Origin: Afipia sp.
Lineage (GTDB): Bacteria > Pseudomonadota > Alphaproteobacteria > Rhizobiales > Xanthobacteraceae
Length of the DNA: 57,420 bases
Reading direction: 5' to 3'
Assembly: GCA_017474385.1 (NCBI GenBank)
Contig: JAFVHU010000051.1
Location: 1 to 57,420, forward strand
Of the stretch, positions 8,691 to 17,082 are shown piece by piece. How positions within the stretch are numbered: the stretch's first letter is position 1; each line of letters opens with the position of its first letter. The notes under the pieces were generated by a model, which was given only the letters and a program-made list of their open reading frames with translations, was not told the DNA's origin and made no database searches. A program made the position numbers and the translations under genes.

Positions 8691-9113
8691 TCACACGCTA
8701 TGCCTTGGCCGCGCGATCTCGCCGCGCGTGGTGGCGATGCCCATCTCGAAGCTGTCGGCGATGCGGCGGGCGCGGATGATGAAGGCTTCGGCCACATCGC
8801 CCTGAAAGATTTCGCGCGCGGTTTTCTCGAATAGCAAAAGCCAGCGGTCGAAGTGCTCGCCCTTGATCGGCAGCCTCAGATGCGGACGCATCGGGCGGCC
8901 GTCGTAGCGGCCGGTCTTGAGCAGCATCGATGACCAGAAATCGCTGATCTGCGCGATGTGATGGTCCCAGTCCGCGACCGCCGCGTTGAAAATCGGACCG
9001 ATCAGGTCATCGGCGCGGGCGCGGCCGTAGAACGTCGCGACGAGCTGCGCGATCTTTTCTTCGGTCAGGTCGGGATGGAAGGTATGAATGGCGGGAGCTG
9101 TCTGGTCGGTCAT
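8691..9113 (-). CDS. Group III truncated haemoglobin
   Basis: 140 residues of a 2-on-2 globin. Typical elements are FYGRARADDLIGPIF (B/C region), HHIAQISDFWSSMLL (E/F region) and HLRLPIKGEHFDRWLLLF, where the His of HFDRW is the predicted proximal haem ligand. Group III globins are cytoplasmic haem proteins whose role is unsettled; oxygen, NO or redox handling has been suggested. Encoded alone, convergent with the TctC gene and followed by a small secreted-protein gene on the same strand. Confidence 0.85.
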   Translation of the reverse strand: MTDQTAPAIHTFHPDLTEEKIAQLVATFYGRARADDLIGPIFNAAVADWDHHIAQISDFWSSMLLKTGRYDGRPMRPHLRLPIKGEHFDRWLLLFEKTAREIFQGDVAEAFIIRARRIADSFEMGIATTRGEIARPRHSV

Positions 9114-9169
9114 GCGGCTGATTTAGGCCGCCGGACCACCGTAGGCAACCGGCGCAATGCCCGCCCGCG

Positions 9170-9370
9170 CTATTTGCAGACCTTGTCGCGGCGCTTGTCC
9201 TGCAGCCGCCGCTCGCAATAGACCGTGCAGTTCTTCCCGCTCACCTTGGTGCAATAGGCTACGCATTTGTCGTAGTTGCAGCCCCACGCGTCGGCGGCGC
9301 GGGCCGCATCCGACACAGTGGCGAAAATCATCACAACAACAGCCGCAGTCAGCAACCTGATGAGCAGCAT
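9170..9370 (-). CDS. Small Cys-rich secreted protein
   Basis: 66 residues. The start MLLIRLLTAAVVV is fixed by GGAGGT seven bases upstream. A signal peptide ends near ARA-AD. The mature part has Cys in CNYDKCVAYC, then NCTVYC and a last one near the C-terminus, with many Lys/Arg. The arrangement resembles the protein at 5631-5882. Probably periplasmic, with disulfides. No known family recognised. Confidence 0.7.
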   Translation of the reverse strand: MLLIRLLTAAVVVMIFATVSDAARAADAWGCNYDKCVAYCTKVSGKNCTVYCERRLQDKRRDKVCK

Positions 9371-9582
9371 ATCGACCTCCGCACCAAACCTGTGAGCCTG
9401 ACCGATGATTACATATTCCGGCCGTTGCACAACTATCCAAACAGACAGGGGCAACCTGGTCCACGTCCGGTATTGCAAAGCCGAGAGCACAGCAAAAAGA
9501 CGCTGCGCGTGGCTATTTGAAAATTTGCCGGGAGAAAATTTTCCTGCATGGCTGTTTGAAGGAGCGCGGGTGCACTTCCCGT

Positions 9583-9596
9583 TTGATCCGGGTCAA
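9583..9596 (+). promoter_or_regulatory. FixK/FNR-type box
   Basis: TTGATCCGGGTCAA is a dyad matching the FNR consensus TTGAT-N4-ATCAA at 9 of 10 fixed positions, and fits rhizobial FixK boxes. Its centre lies 61 bases before the ATG at 9651, compatible with activation from about -41.5 and a 20-base leader. Predicts induction at low oxygen. Confidence 0.6.
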
Positions 9597-9650
9597 GGCG
9601 CCGTCTAGTTTCCCATGCTCAAGCCGGTATCACCGAGACAGGAGACATGC

Positions 9651-9866
9651 ATGTCCTCATCCGAAATCGCAAGCCGTCATTTCGCAGCAGCGATCGCCGA
9701 GGCGAAAGCTGGTGGACAGGACAGCGACGGCGTCTGCCGTGCGCTGCTCGGTCTTGTGGTCGGCAAATATCTCGAAACGAGGAGCGTGTCGGACGTGCAG
9801 TCGGAACTGCACTTCCTTGCTGACAACTGCGACCCCGATGCGGACTTCGCCTTCATGCGGCCGTAA
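9651..9866 (+). CDS. Small hypothetical protein behind a FixK-type box
   Basis: 71 residues. The ATG is chosen for AGGAGA six bases upstream. Mostly helical and acidic: SEIASRHFAAAIAEAKAG, then CRALLGLVVGKYLE and VQSELHFLADNCDPDADF. No signal peptide. Not a family I recognise. The upstream dyad suggests expression under microaerobic conditions. Confidence 0.65.
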   Translation: MSSSEIASRHFAAAIAEAKAGGQDSDGVCRALLGLVVGKYLETRSVSDVQSELHFLADNCDPDADFAFMRP

Positions 9867-9893
9867 GGCGCGGCGGATTGAACCCGCCTCCTC

Positions 9894-10748
9894 TCACGCC
9901 TTGGCGTAGCTGTAGAATCCTTGGCCGGTCTTGCGGCCGAGATGTCCGGCATCGACCATCTCCTTGAGCAGCGGCGCAGGCCGGTACTTGGGATCGTTGA
10001 AGCCGGTGTAGAACACCTCCATCACCGACAGCATGGTGTCGAGGCCGATCATGTCGGCCAGCGCCAGTGGGCCGATCGGATGGTTGCAGCCGAGCTTCAT
10101 GCCGGCGTCGATCTCTTCGGCGGAGGCAATGCCTTCCTGCAACGCGAACACTGCCTCGTTGATCATCGGGCACAGAATGCGGTTGACCGCAAAGCCCGGG
10201 CTGTTCTTGGCGGTGACCGCCACCTTGCCGACGCGCTGGGCGAAAGCGAGCGCCTTGGCGTGGGTGTCGTCGGAAGTCTGCAAGCCGCGGATCAGTTCGA
10301 GCAACTGCATCACCGGTACCGGGTTGAAAAAATGCATGCCGATAAAGCGGTCCGGGCGATCTGTCGCCGCCGCGAGGCGGGTGACCGAGATCGACGAGGT
10401 GTTGGTGGCGACCAGCGCGCGCGGCTGCAGGTTTGCGCACAGATCCTTGAGGATCTTGATCTTTAATTCCTCGTTCTCGGTCGCGGCTTCGATCACCAGA
10501 TCGCAGGAGGACAGTTTTGATTTGTCGGTGGTCGCGGTGATCCGCACCAGCACGGCGTCGCGGTCGGCCGCGGTCATCTTCTCTTTCTTGACCAGCCGAT
10601 CGAGGCTGCCGCCGATGGTGGCGACGCCGCGCGACACGGCCGCGTCGGAAATATCCACCATCACCACCGCAAGCCCCGCAGCCGCGCTGATCTGCGCGAT
10701 GCCGTTCCCCATGGTGCCGGCTCCGATGATGCCAACGGTCTCGATCAT
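9894..10748 (-). CDS. 3-hydroxybutyryl-CoA dehydrogenase
   Basis: Oxidises 3-hydroxyacyl-CoA to 3-ketoacyl-CoA with NAD(P), in beta-oxidation or butanoate/PHB metabolism; cytoplasmic. 284 residues is the normal size. Rossmann motif GIIGAGTMGNGIAQ at residue 6; the catalytic region is IGMHFFNPVPVM (His) and NSPGFAVNRILCPMINEA (Asn, Glu). The C-terminal dimer domain ends in LGRKTGQGFYSYAK. A lone gene here; a phasin gene lies 7 kb away. Symbols hbd, hbdA or paaH would all be possible, so none is assigned. Confidence 0.93.
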   Translation of the reverse strand: MIETVGIIGAGTMGNGIAQISAAAGLAVVMVDISDAAVSRGVATIGGSLDRLVKKEKMTAADRDAVLVRITATTDKSKLSSCDLVIEAATENEELKIKILKDLCANLQPRALVATNTSSISVTRLAAATDRPDRFIGMHFFNPVPVMQLLELIRGLQTSDDTHAKALAFAQRVGKVAVTAKNSPGFAVNRILCPMINEAVFALQEGIASAEEIDAGMKLGCNHPIGPLALADMIGLDTMLSVMEVFYTGFNDPKYRPAPLLKEMVDAGHLGRKTGQGFYSYAKA

Positions 10749-10906
10749 GTCTCTTGTCCTTTCATTGCTTCAATCCGGCAACAAGCCTTCACACCGCATG
10801 GGTTCGCCATACGGCCCGGCCGCGCCTCGTCCATGGGTGGGGTATCTACTCCGCCCTGCCCGGCTGCGCCACAGCTAACATCCCGCAAGAGCAGCGCTCC
10901 CGGCAG

Positions 10907-11563
10907 CTATGCCGGCAATGGCGTCCCGGCTTGCTCCGCCACCATGTACGCGGCGTACCACGCCGGCCAGTTCTCGTCGTGCTTGCCGCCCGTACGCTTT
11001 TCGTGCTCCCCATGTGCGATCGCCGCACGCGTCAATGATGCCGCGAGTTCTGCCGATGACTTGAAGACCGTGTCCCCTGCCTCGACCCGTCCGGGCAATC
11101 GCGTGGTGATCTCCTGGAACAGCCAGCCATTGCCGTCCGGATCACTGAACGAGGCGTATGAGCCGTAGCTGCCACGATTGGGAGCCGGACCGCTGACCCG
11201 GTGACTCCCGGACAGAAAAGGTTCGTCCGTGCCGGTGTGTTTATCGCCGACGCCGTGAAATACCTCGCCGACCTTGATGCCGCGACCAAGCAGGTCGTTG
11301 CGGGCGATCTCGATGTCGGACACGATCAGGTACAGCCCCTGCGCGGAGCCGGGAGCCGCCGCAGTCACGTTCTTTCCAAAAATGACCGAGCACTCTGAGC
11401 CGGGCGGCGTGAACTGGATCACGCGCCAGTCGTCACCAGCGGCGAAGTCGGCATCCAGCCTCCATCCCAATCCGCCATAAAAGCTTTTGGCGCGATCGAC
11501 GTCCGACACGGGGATGACGACGACCTCGAGCTTCATGTCGCTGCGCGCTTGGGTATTGCTCAT
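10907..11563 (-). CDS. VOC (glyoxalase/bleomycin resistance) family protein
   Basis: 218 residues starting at MSNTQARS, after AAGGAG. One VOC module (about 10-140): LEVVVIPVSDVDRAKSFYGG, the later strand LYLIVSDIEIARNDLLGRG, and SYASFSDPDGNGWLFQEI. The ~65-residue C-terminal extension (LAASLTRAAIAHGEHEK, NWPAWYAAYMVAEQAG) resembles tails seen on actinobacterial and rhizobial VOC proteins of unknown substrate. Metal ligands are not assigned. Confidence 0.8.
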   Translation of the reverse strand: MSNTQARSDMKLEVVVIPVSDVDRAKSFYGGLGWRLDADFAAGDDWRVIQFTPPGSECSVIFGKNVTAAAPGSAQGLYLIVSDIEIARNDLLGRGIKVGEVFHGVGDKHTGTDEPFLSGSHRVSGPAPNRGSYGSYASFSDPDGNGWLFQEITTRLPGRVEAGDTVFKSSAELAASLTRAAIAHGEHEKRTGGKHDENWPAWYAAYMVAEQAGTPLPA

Positions 11564-11831
11564 GTCTGGCTCCTTGGGTTCTTGGGTCCATCGAGACGGG
11601 CGATACACGTGAAAGCGTAGAAAAGTTCAGTGGTTGGAACCCAGCCTACAGGGACGGTGGCCGCTCATGAACCCACTTCCTTTGCCGTTGATCAGGGATC
11701 AGCGTCACCCATCTGGCGGATGCCTCGCGTGTCCTGAAAAATCGATCTGCCGGGAACCAAACTGCCGGCGTTCCGGTTGAACCTTGAATAACCCGGACGG
11801 TAAGCTGCTGGGGACAGCGGAGTTCACGACA

Positions 11832-12041
11832 ATGGACGATCAGGAAACTGTCATTGCGGCTGTTCAGATGGCGCGTCGCATCCTCGGCCGCGACATCGGG
11901 TCCAGGCCTCAAGACCGCGAGGCAACGATCAGCAGCCTGCGATCCGTGCTCGATGACGATCAGGTCGTTCGTGCGCTGGAGCGGATCAGCCAGCGAAGCC
12001 GCTCTGCGCCGGCGAAGATTGTTGAAAGCCCTTGGAGTTAA
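11832..12041 (+). CDS. Small hypothetical protein
   Basis: 69 residues from MDDQETVIAAVQMARRILG. The region looks all-helical, with a basic C-terminus (RISQRSRSAPAK). GGAG lies eight bases before the ATG. A second small gene starts 32 bases downstream. Family not recognised; the codon pattern is unremarkable. Confidence 0.5.
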   Translation: MDDQETVIAAVQMARRILGRDIGSRPQDREATISSLRSVLDDDQVVRALERISQRSRSAPAKIVESPWS

Positions 12042-12073
12042 GTCATTCGGTCGAACACACAGGGGAGGCCACG

Positions 12074-12286
12074 ATGGAGTCAGTTCAAGCCTTCAAACAT
12101 CTTCGTACGCTGATCAAGGCTGCATCTGAAACCGACGACACAGCCCTGATCCACACGCAGTTGACCATGATGACTGTCATCATCGACAAGGCTGCCCCGA
12201 AACAGAAGCCCTACGTGCCATTGTGGCTGACCGGGCCCGGCTCCAGAGAGCAGACGTCCAAGGACGGCACGGCGGGTGAGCGATAG
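12074..12286 (+). CDS. Small hypothetical protein
   Basis: 70 residues. The ATG is set by GGGGAGG. Helical N-terminal half (MESVQAFKHLRTLIKAASET, HTQLTMMTVIIDKAAP), disordered C-terminus. Probably in one transcript with the preceding small gene. It ends 14 bases before the convergent DUF2336 gene. No family recognised. Confidence 0.5.
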   Translation: MESVQAFKHLRTLIKAASETDDTALIHTQLTMMTVIIDKAAPKQKPYVPLWLTGPGSREQTSKDGTAGER

Positions 12287-12300
12287 ACGGATCACTCCGC

Positions 12301-13386
12301 CTACCCGGCGCGCCGCGGCTTCATGGTTTGCTCCTGCCAGATGGTGAGCGCACGCCTGGCCGAAGAAAATGAAACCTCCTCGTACTTCTTGCGAAGCTGC
12401 TCAATCTCGGCCGCGGGCAGCGACAACAGGCGGCTGAGGATCACCGCCTTCGCCGTTTCCCATGAGAGATCGGCAGCTCGGCACGCGGTCATCAAACCGT
12501 CGTGGCGATGAATTCGCATCAAGGGCTGGATCAGCGGGATCGGCGCGCCCGTCATCGCCGCAAGGGCTGCGATGATCGTCTCGTACTGCCGGTCCTTGGC
12601 GAACTCGAGCAGTTTGTTTTCCGTCAACTGGCGGTTCTCCACCAGCCGCTCGACAAGCGCCAGTGCCGAACGAAGGTCGCGCGGACGTTCCGCCTGACGT
12701 TTCGATTCCAGTGCGATGGTCTCGACACGGCTTTGAATTTCACCCCGCAGCGAAGCCGGCGCCTTGGCCATCAGCCGCGCGTGAACGGCGCCTGCGCTGT
12801 GGTCCAGCAGTTCATGCAGCAGCCGGACCGGCAGATCGGCGCGCAGCCCGGTTTTCTCCGCCAGCAGAGGATCGCCTTTTGAGGCTGCAACCAGCCGCAA
12901 CAATCCGGCGCGCGAGATCGTTGCGCCCTCGTTGCCGGCGACGCGGCGCAACACGTCCTTGTCGCCGAGATCGATCAGCGCTTGAGTCAAGGTCGCACCG
13001 ATTTCAGTGCGGCCGGAGATGGCCAGCAAATGTCCCTGCCCGCGCGATGTTGCGATCTCCATAAGATCGTTACTGGATAGCACGGGCGACTGCGTCAGCA
13101 CCGGGCTCGCGACGGTGACGTTGAGATCGGTGGCGAGCTTGCGCACAACAGAGACCGGCGCGAACGGCACGGGCGCGAGTTTCCGGCTGAGTTCCACAAG
13201 CACATCGATATCGCAGTCGTCGATGAAACTGAGCAGCAGACTGTCGAAGATTTCGATCTGCGCCTGACCGAGGCGGCTTCCTTGATCGAGGAAAAGATCC
13301 GTGACCTTGCGCAGCGACGTGACTTTGCGATCGGCCGATCTGTTGCCGATGGCGTCCTGTAGTTCCTGAATGAAATGATTGTGCAC
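12301..13386 (-). CDS. DUF2336 domain protein
   Basis: 361 residues from a GTG start (HNHFIQELQDAIGN), preferred over upstream ATGs because AGGA precedes it by seven bases and family members begin this way. The alpha-helical repeat-like fold carries RKVTDLFL near residue 30 and IEIFDSLLLSFIDDCDIDVLVELSRKLAPV, typical of DUF2336. This is an alphaproteobacterial family of unknown function, cytoplasmic here. Divergent from the DHA2 exporter across a 112-base gap. Confidence 0.8.
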   Translation of the reverse strand: MHNHFIQELQDAIGNRSADRKVTSLRKVTDLFLDQGSRLGQAQIEIFDSLLLSFIDDCDIDVLVELSRKLAPVPFAPVSVVRKLATDLNVTVASPVLTQSPVLSSNDLMEIATSRGQGHLLAISGRTEIGATLTQALIDLGDKDVLRRVAGNEGATISRAGLLRLVAASKGDPLLAEKTGLRADLPVRLLHELLDHSAGAVHARLMAKAPASLRGEIQSRVETIALESKRQAERPRDLRSALALVERLVENRQLTENKLLEFAKDRQYETIIAALAAMTGAPIPLIQPLMRIHRHDGLMTACRAADLSWETAKAVILSRLLSLPAAEIEQLRKKYEEVSFSSARRALTIWQEQTMKPRRAG

Positions 13387-13474
13387 AGCAAATCCTGAGC
13401 TAAGGCCGACGGGAAAAATGACTTTCAAAAAACAACCGAGCATACGACCGGATCGTTTCGAGGTCGTTAAATGA

Positions 13475-13488
13475 TACCGTTTCCGGTA
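13475..13488 (+). promoter_or_regulatory. Candidate repressor operator of the DHA2 exporter
   Basis: Perfect inverted repeat TACCG-TTTC-CGGTA, ending ten bases before the exporter ATG. Dyads of this kind and position are typical of TetR-like repressors of efflux genes, but no such regulator gene is adjacent. Inference only. Confidence 0.35.
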
Positions 13489-13498
13489 CAAGGCCGGG

Positions 13499-14914
13499 AT
13501 GAGTACCCCTTTTCATACGTCTTCCGATGCCGCCACCGCGCAGGTCCAGCCATGCGGTGGCACCGCGGACCGCCCGAACCTCATCATCACAACGACGATC
13601 CTGGCATCGAGCCTCGCCTTCATTGACGGTTCGGTGGTCAATGTCGGATTGCCCGCGATCGGCGCGGACTTTCACGCCGGCGCCAGCGAGCTGCAGTGGG
13701 TGGTCAACGCCTATCTCCTGCCGCTTAGCGCACTCCTGCTGCTCGGCGGCGCGGCGGGAGATCGCTATGGCCGCAGGCGGTTGCTGATCGCGGGCGTCGC
13801 GCTGTTCGCACTTGCTTCGTTGGCATGTGCGTTGGCTCCGACGCTGGGCTGGCTGCTCGCCGCGCGCTTCGTTCAGGGCGCGAGTGCGGCGATGCTGATG
13901 CCGAACAGTCTCGCCATCCTGGGCCAGACATTTTCCGGCGAAGCGAAAGGCCGCGCCATCGGCATCTGGGCCGCGACGGGCGCTGCGGCCGGGGCGATCG
14001 GTCCCGTGCTCGGCGGCTGGCTGATCGATATCGGAAGCTGGCGGTTCGCGTTTCTGGTCAATCTGCCGCTGGCGCTGGCCGCCATCTGGCTCGCCTGGAT
14101 TTCCGTGCCCACCGACAGCGAGCAGGAATCGGACCCGCTCGACAGCATGGGCGCACTGCTCGCTACCCTCGGGCTCGGGCTCACCACGTGGGCGTTGACC
14201 GAAGGCTCCGCGCACGGCTGGTCGAGTTTGGCCGTGGCGCTGATATCGGCAGGCTGTGCATTTCTGATCGCGTTCCTGTGGGTGGAGCATCGCCGCGGCG
14301 ACAGGGCGATGATGCCGCTCGTGCTGTTCGGCTCACCGAGTTTCGTTGGCCTCACGCTGCTGACGTTCCTGCTCTATGGCGCGCTCGGTGGCCTGTTCGT
14401 GCTGGTGCCGTTCGTGCTCATCACAGCGGGCGGCTATTCCGCGACGCAGGCCGGTGCGGCGTTGTTACCATTGCCGCTGGTGATCGCTTTGGCCTCGCCG
14501 CTTGCGGGCGCATTCGCCGCCAAAACGGGACCGCGATGGCCGCTGATCATTGGGCCCATTGTCGTCGCGCTGGGCTTTCTTCTCATGATCCGCGTCGGCG
14601 CGGCGCAAAGCTACTGGCGCGATGTGTTGCCTGCGATAGTCATCGTCGCGCTCGGCATGGCGGGTGCCGTGGCGCCGTTGACCACCGCCGTCCTGATGTC
14701 GGTGGATGAACACCACGTCGGCGCGGCCTCCGGGCTGAACAGCGCGGTGGCACGCACCGGCGGCCTTGTGACAACTGCGTTGATCGGCGCGGTGTTGGCC
14801 ACCACGGGGTCTTCGCTCGCCACCGCGTTCGGGATCGCCTGCGTCTGCGCCGCGATACTTTGCGCCGGTGCGTCACTCTCGGCGTTTGTGCTGATCGCCC
14901 GCGACCAGACCTGA
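13499..14914 (+). CDS. DHA2-family MFS multidrug exporter
   Basis: 471 residues, about 14 membrane segments. After a polar N-terminus the first segment (IITTTILASSLAFIDGSVVNVGLPAIG) carries the DHA2 D-x-x-x-VNVALP-like motif. Then come QWVVNAYLLPLSALLLLGGAAGD and motif A (GDRYGRRRLL), with motif C-like GAAAGAIGPVLGGWL. Proton-driven export of drugs or similar compounds across the inner membrane. No adaptor gene is adjacent. Convergent with a flavin reductase, one base between stops. Confidence 0.9.
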   Translation: MSTPFHTSSDAATAQVQPCGGTADRPNLIITTTILASSLAFIDGSVVNVGLPAIGADFHAGASELQWVVNAYLLPLSALLLLGGAAGDRYGRRRLLIAGVALFALASLACALAPTLGWLLAARFVQGASAAMLMPNSLAILGQTFSGEAKGRAIGIWAATGAAAGAIGPVLGGWLIDIGSWRFAFLVNLPLALAAIWLAWISVPTDSEQESDPLDSMGALLATLGLGLTTWALTEGSAHGWSSLAVALISAGCAFLIAFLWVEHRRGDRAMMPLVLFGSPSFVGLTLLTFLLYGALGGLFVLVPFVLITAGGYSATQAGAALLPLPLVIALASPLAGAFAAKTGPRWPLIIGPIVVALGFLLMIRVGAAQSYWRDVLPAIVIVALGMAGAVAPLTTAVLMSVDEHHVGAASGLNSAVARTGGLVTTALIGAVLATTGSSLATAFGIACVCAAILCAGASLSAFVLIARDQT

Positions 14915-14915
14915 G

Positions 14916-15506
14916 CTAATACGGCGGCTTCTTCTTCGCCCGCTGAGTCTTCGCGGCCTCGACCCACCACATCAGATCGTCGGCAAAACGCGGAAACGAT
15001 CGCGCCAGCGCCTTGCCGCCCTCTCCGGTCGGCTCGCCCGTCTCGGAGAGCGATTGTCCGATTGGCCCGACCGCGACGGTCGACGAGATCACCACCATGC
15101 CCATCTCCGACAGCGTGCCGTGCCACGCCAGCGCTGCACGCGCACCGGAAAACCGTCCCGCCGAATAGCTGGCAATGGCCGCTGGCCGCCAGAACCATTC
15201 TTCAAGAAAATGGTCGGTGAGATTCTTCAGGCCCGGCTGAAGCCCCCAATTGTATTCGCCGATGACGAACACAAAGCCGTCGGCCGCGATGATTTTCTGC
15301 GCAAGTTCTTCCAGCGCGGCGGGCGCCTGCCCCTTCGGATGTTCCTTGTACATCCGATCCAGCATCGGCAGACCGACGGCTTTCGCATCGATCAGTTCGA
15401 CGTCGGCGCCGCGCTCGCGTAACCCCTTCACGATGAAATCCGCAAGGCGGATGCCCATCCGGTCGGAACGGTAGGACCCGTAGAGAACGAGAATGCGGTC
15501 GGTCAT
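14916..15506 (-). CDS. NADPH-dependent FMN reductase family protein
   Basis: 196 residues with a flavodoxin-like fold. The phosphate-binding loop GSYRSDRMGIRLADFI follows the first strand (RILVLY), and GEYNWGLQPGLKN is the typical FMN-contacting loop. Catalyses NAD(P)H-dependent flavin or quinone/azo reduction; the substrate is unknown. Cytoplasmic. Monocistronic, convergent with the exporter. Confidence 0.85.
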   Translation of the reverse strand: MTDRILVLYGSYRSDRMGIRLADFIVKGLRERGADVELIDAKAVGLPMLDRMYKEHPKGQAPAALEELAQKIIAADGFVFVIGEYNWGLQPGLKNLTDHFLEEWFWRPAAIASYSAGRFSGARAALAWHGTLSEMGMVVISSTVAVGPIGQSLSETGEPTGEGGKALARSFPRFADDLMWWVEAAKTQRAKKKPPY

Positions 15507-15675
15507 GAGGCGCGGCTCCTGTGTCGTCTGTCAGCGTAGCGGGCAGCGGCCCGCGCGCAACCTGAATCCCGGACAGGTTCCGCTGCGCCGCGGCTTTCAA
15601 AAACCAAGGCGTTGGGACATGATGCTCTCGCTTTTTGAAAGCATTTGACGGGTGGCCGGTTGCGAGGATGTCTCG

Positions 15676-15915
15676 ATGGCGATCTGGAATCGAATTCGGC
15701 GGGTTTGGACGGACGATTACCATAGCTGGCAATCCATCGAGGACACGCCGATCCCTCTGAGCATCGGGCGGATCTGGCTTGCGGACAAGGACGGCAACGC
15801 CCGGCGCGCGATGTCCTGGACATGGCCCGCTCTCAAACGCCGCGAGCCCGGCAAATACCGTCAATGGATGATGCGAACCCACGGCGAGAAAGAGCCGCCG
15901 TCCGCGGCAGTGTGA
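15676..15915 (+). CDS. Small hypothetical protein
   Basis: 79 residues starting MAIWNRIRRVWTDDYHSW after GAGGA. Rich in Trp (7) and Arg, with no signal or membrane segment: IGRIWLADKDGNARRAMSWTWPALKRREPGKYRQWM. I do not recognise the family. Divergent from the flavin reductase. Confidence 0.55.
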   Translation: MAIWNRIRRVWTDDYHSWQSIEDTPIPLSIGRIWLADKDGNARRAMSWTWPALKRREPGKYRQWMMRTHGEKEPPSAAV

Positions 15916-15937
15916 GCCGGCGCGTTTCGTTACGCCG

Positions 15938-16249
15938 CTATCCCTGTCTGGTGCATCGGGTCGGCCCGCGCTTGCCGTGCCGCAGAATGGTGCCGGACTT
16001 GTTCATCGTCAGCGTGATGCCGCGGCCGGTGTAGCGTGAACCCGTCAGCGTGAACCGCTTCTTCAACGCGACAGCCTTGCCGTCGAGTTGCAGATGGACT
16101 TGTTTCGGATCGTATTTCAGAAAGGCCGCCGTGAAACTCGCCCCGTCGGCGCAGGTGAAGCTCTGGAAGGTTTGCGCGGTGACAGGCGATGAGTCCGCAT
16201 CGAGCAGGACGGCGAGCGCCGCAGCAAAAAATACGACAAGCAGTTTCAT
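15938..16249 (-). CDS. MliC-like secreted lysozyme-inhibitor family protein
   Basis: 103 residues; the start MKLLVVFFAAALAVLL is set by AGGAGAGG. The signal peptide ends at VTA-QT. The mature part has the small beta-barrel pattern of MliC/PliC: F-TCADGASFTAAF, VHLQLDGKAV, SRYTGRGITLTMNKSGTILRH, and a C-terminal Cys that could pair with the first. MliC proteins inhibit C-type lysozyme. The match is by pattern only, and the protein has a basic C-terminus. No lipobox is seen, so it is probably periplasmic. Confidence 0.55.
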   Translation of the reverse strand: MKLLVVFFAAALAVLLDADSSPVTAQTFQSFTCADGASFTAAFLKYDPKQVHLQLDGKAVALKKRFTLTGSRYTGRGITLTMNKSGTILRHGKRGPTRCTRQG

Positions 16250-16274
16250 AGTTCGCCTCTCCTGACCAAAGACA

Positions 16275-16556
16275 TCAAGCCAATGGTGTTCGATCCGCTT
16301 TGGCCTTGTTCGCCTGAGCCTCGGCCACCTTGGCCTTGAGCCGCGTCCGAATTGCAAGGCCGGCAAAGATACACGCGCCGACCCAACTGACGAACTGCAA
16401 TGAATCGAACCCCGTCAGCAGCAACGCACCGATGCACAATCCCAGCGAAAGCAATTTCAGGCGCGCGTCGCGGCCGAGCAGCGATACGACAAACGGCAGG
16501 AACAGGACGAACAATGTCCCGAACACGACATAGCCAAATCCGCTCCAGCGATCCAT
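16275..16556 (-). CDS. Small membrane protein
   Basis: 93 residues from MDRWSGFGYVV after TAGGAGG. Three hydrophobic segments (FGYVVFGTLFVLFLPFVVSLLG, LLSLGLCIGALLLTGF, LQFVSWVGACIFAGLAI) precede a Lys/Ala-rich cytoplasmic tail. It lies 25 bases upstream of the MliC-like gene on the same strand, so probably the same operon. Function unknown. Confidence 0.6.
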   Translation of the reverse strand: MDRWSGFGYVVFGTLFVLFLPFVVSLLGRDARLKLLSLGLCIGALLLTGFDSLQFVSWVGACIFAGLAIRTRLKAKVAEAQANKAKADRTPLA

Positions 16557-16739
16557 CAGGCCTCCTACCCGCTGCGGTTGGCACTCTAGCAGACCCACCT
16601 TTTCTGTGCATATCGCAACAGTTCCCGGGAGTTACCCCCTGCTTGGCGGTAAACTCAACCCGTCGCCGGGACCTGCAATTGCGCAAGGGCCTTCAGACGC
16701 CTATGTCCGCCGTCCTTTCGGTCAGGAAGGAGAGTTCAG

Positions 16740-17066
16740 ATGCTCGAAAACGTGCCGCTCCGGGATGCGAAACCGGCCGTGATCGTGTGCCCGGACTGCC
16801 GGCGCCACCTCATGGAGGTGAAGGACGTCCGCTGGGCGATGACCAAGCTCGAGTTCACCTATGCTTGCTCGGGCTGCGGCGCCGAGACCATCCGGGCAAT
16901 CGCGGGCGACACGCCGGTGTTCGTCTCGCGGGCGTCGACGCATCTGCGTAGCCTGGAAATCTTCCGCTTTAGTCCCGAGCCCACTGAGCGAGCGCCGCGT
17001 CCTCGCCCGACTGAAACCGCGATCAGTTCGCACGTCGACCGCGAGCAAAGAGCGGGCGAGCGCTAA
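16740..17066 (+). CDS. Small zinc-ribbon protein
   Basis: 108 residues. CPDC (residues 17-20) and CSGC form a four-Cys zinc ribbon in AVIVCPDCRRHLMEV and LEFTYACSGCGAETIRAIA. The C-terminal 40 residues are Pro/Arg-rich. GGAGAG lies a few bases before the ATG. The core is clearly related to the protein at 33675-33866. Such small ribbons may bind nucleic acid or proteins; the function is unknown. Confidence 0.65.
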   Translation: MLENVPLRDAKPAVIVCPDCRRHLMEVKDVRWAMTKLEFTYACSGCGAETIRAIAGDTPVFVSRASTHLRSLEIFRFSPEPTERAPRPRPTETAISSHVDREQRAGER

Positions 17067-17082
17067 CGCGCCTCCATTGCCG

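Noticed and set aside
11646-11912. 88-codon frame on the minus strand
   Set aside because: No ribosome site, no recognisable features, and it overlaps the start region of the better-supported gene at 11832.
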